Positions 12,463 to 13,450 of a stretch of DNA of 13,450 nt are shown one piece after another. The position numbers and the translations under genes are program-made. Source of the DNA: DATLFP01 sp035540955 (GTDB taxonomy: Bacteria > Actinomycetota > Acidimicrobiia > Acidimicrobiales > CADCSY01); NCBI GenBank assembly GCA_035540955.1, contig DATLFP010000246.1:1-13450 (forward strand). Reading direction: 5' to 3'. Under the pieces are notes generated by a model. It searched no databases. It worked only from the letters and a program-made list of their open reading frames with translations, and had not been told where the DNA came from. How positions within the stretch are numbered: the first letter of the stretch is position 1; every line of letters starts with the position of its first letter.

Positions 12463-13450
12463 CGACGAGCTCGTCGCACGACGCGCCGGACACGACATCG
12501 GCATCGGCCACCCGTTCGACGACCGTCACGAAGCGCGAGGGGATCTCCGCGGCGGGAAGCCACCGGTCGATGACCCAGATGGCGCCGCCACCGTCGAGGA
12601 GCACCGGTGTGGCCTCGCCGTCGCAGTCCCAGTCACCCATGAGGACGAGACCGGTCCGGTCGAAGGCCCACCGGGCCCCATCGCCCTCGATCGGCGCCGC
12701 GGGTCGCGGCCACACCCGGACTCCAGCCGGCTGATGCGTCGTGGTCGTGGCCGCGGTCACGACGGTGGTGGACGGCGCCCGGAAGGCGGGTTCGGCGGGC
12801 GTGGGCGAACGGTCGACCGCGAGCGCGAGCGCTCCCAGGGCCGCCACGGAGACGGCTCCGACGACGGCGCCGTGCCGCCATCGCGGGGTCCGCGTCGCGG
12901 TCGGGGACGGCGACACGGCCCGCCGGACGCTCGAGATCGCGGCCAGCGACGCCGCCACCGCCGCCATGGTCGGTCGTGACTCGACGCTCTCGGTGCAGCA
13001 TCGGGTGGCGATGGCCCTGACGGCGGCGGCGGCCGGCGAGCGATCCGCGGGGTCGAGCAGCTCGCGGAGGAGGACGCCCATCGCCTCCACGTCGCCGGCG
13101 GTGTCAGTGGCGCCGGGGACGAAGCCGCAGAGGCGGACGCCGTCGCCGGCGTCGTGCAGCACGTGCGCCGCCTCGATCGCGCCGTGGGCGACCCCCCGGA
13201 GATGGAGGTCGGCGAGGTGGGCGGCCGCGGCGGCCGCCAGCATCCCCAGCCCGGCGCCCGGCATCGGCGCGCTCGACGCCCGCCCGGCGAACCCCAGCAC
13301 GAGCTCGACCTCGTCGCCCGAGTCGTGCACGTCGAGGATCTCGACGGTCCCGCGGCCCGCCGCCGCCTGCAGCGCGCCGATGGTGGCGCGGAGGCGATCG
13401 GGGTCTTCGGGCGGGGCTCGCCGCACCACCTCGAGGCGGCCGCCCACCCC
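12416..13450 (-). CDS. Membrane-anchored pseudokinase-like protein, probably 5'-incomplete (at least 343 aa)
   Basis: Read from the right edge. Residues about 1-170 resemble the C-lobe of Ser/Thr protein kinases: a VVRRA strand at the place of VAIK, then LADLHLRGVAHGAIEAAHVL (catalytic-loop position, 88-97), VRLCGF (DFG position, 104-109), AGDVEAMGVLLRELLDP, and SRPTMAAVAASL as in kinase subdomain XI. The catalytic Asp and Asn of HRDxxxxN and the Asp of DFG are all replaced, so it should be inactive. One membrane helix (about 192-211) is followed by a Pro/Thr-rich linker and an outside domain with GDWDCDGEATPVLLDGG and IDRWL, an FG-GAP/VCBS-like unit, plus Cys at 275 and 324. GTG at complement 13447-13445 is the only visible start; the reading frame may continue beyond the window. 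The pathway is unknown. Confidence 0.65.
   Translation of the reverse strand, partial: GVGGRLEVVRRAPPEDPDRLRATIGALQAAAGRGTVEILDVHDSGDEVELVLGFAGRASSAPMPGAGLGMLAAAAAAHLADLHLRGVAHGAIEAAHVLHDAGDGVRLCGFVPGATDTAGDVEAMGVLLRELLDPADRSPAAAAVRAIATRCCTESVESRPTMAAVAASLAAISSVRRAVSPSPTATRTPRWRHGAVVGAVSVAALGALALAVDRSPTPAEPAFRAPSTTVVTAATTTTHQPAGVRVWPRPAAPIEGDGARWAFDRTGLVLMGDWDCDGEATPVLLDGGGAIWVIDRWLPAAEIPSRFVTVVERVADADVVSGASCDELVVRTADGRSVRPPVRA

Noticed and set aside
1..13450. tRNA, rRNA or riboswitch
   Set aside because: No cloverleaf with a T-loop GTTCGA context or conserved riboswitch core was recognised in the short intergenic gaps.

Overview
The window is a piece of a high-GC Gram-positive-type chromosome, most likely Actinomycetota and probably near the class Acidimicrobiia. 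The grounds are the very high GC content, frequent GTG starts, an actinobacterial housekeeping order (comEC - holA - rpsT - lepA, then hrcA - dnaJ - rsmE), a BldD-type regulator, a FolP2-type dihydropteroate synthase paralogue, and a C-terminal GDWDCDG-type repeat in the last gene that I associate with Acidimicrobiia. The class-level call is an inference from memory of these families.

Region 1 (1-2106) looks like the end of a prophage or phage-derived island. It holds the tail of one CDS, a 518-aa protein with a beta-rich N-terminal domain and 14 degenerate Ala/Pro/Gln repeats, and a small acidic protein of about 100 aa. It closes with a perfect 19-bp terminator hairpin. About 65 bp later the sequence enters comEC in mid-gene, exactly at the SGQNVA motif of the competence channel domain. 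The 5' half of comEC is absent, so this is either an element integrated in comEC or an assembly join.

Region 2 (2171-5104) is the comEC remnant, a FolP2-like DHPS paralogue and holA (DNA polymerase III delta), all on the + strand and overlapping at their ends. holA and the convergent rpsT share a 24-bp perfect hairpin that probably terminates both.

Region 3 (5189-10675) is translation and protein quality control: rpsT (-), then lepA, a UspA-like protein, hrcA, dnaJ and rsmE (+). A CIRCE operator sits on the hrcA start, so HrcA very probably represses its own hrcA-dnaJ-rsmE operon.

Region 4 (10676-13450) starts with a well-formed promoter and a bldD homologue that keeps both cyclic-di-GMP binding signatures. 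A 3 x 16-bp tandem repeat spans its stop codon. hemW follows, probably leaderless. It overlaps tail-to-tail with a minus-strand membrane-anchored pseudokinase-like protein that may run off the window end.

No rRNA, tRNA or CRISPR was seen. The only gene-free stretches are short (all under 150 bp) and are described under the regulatory features.
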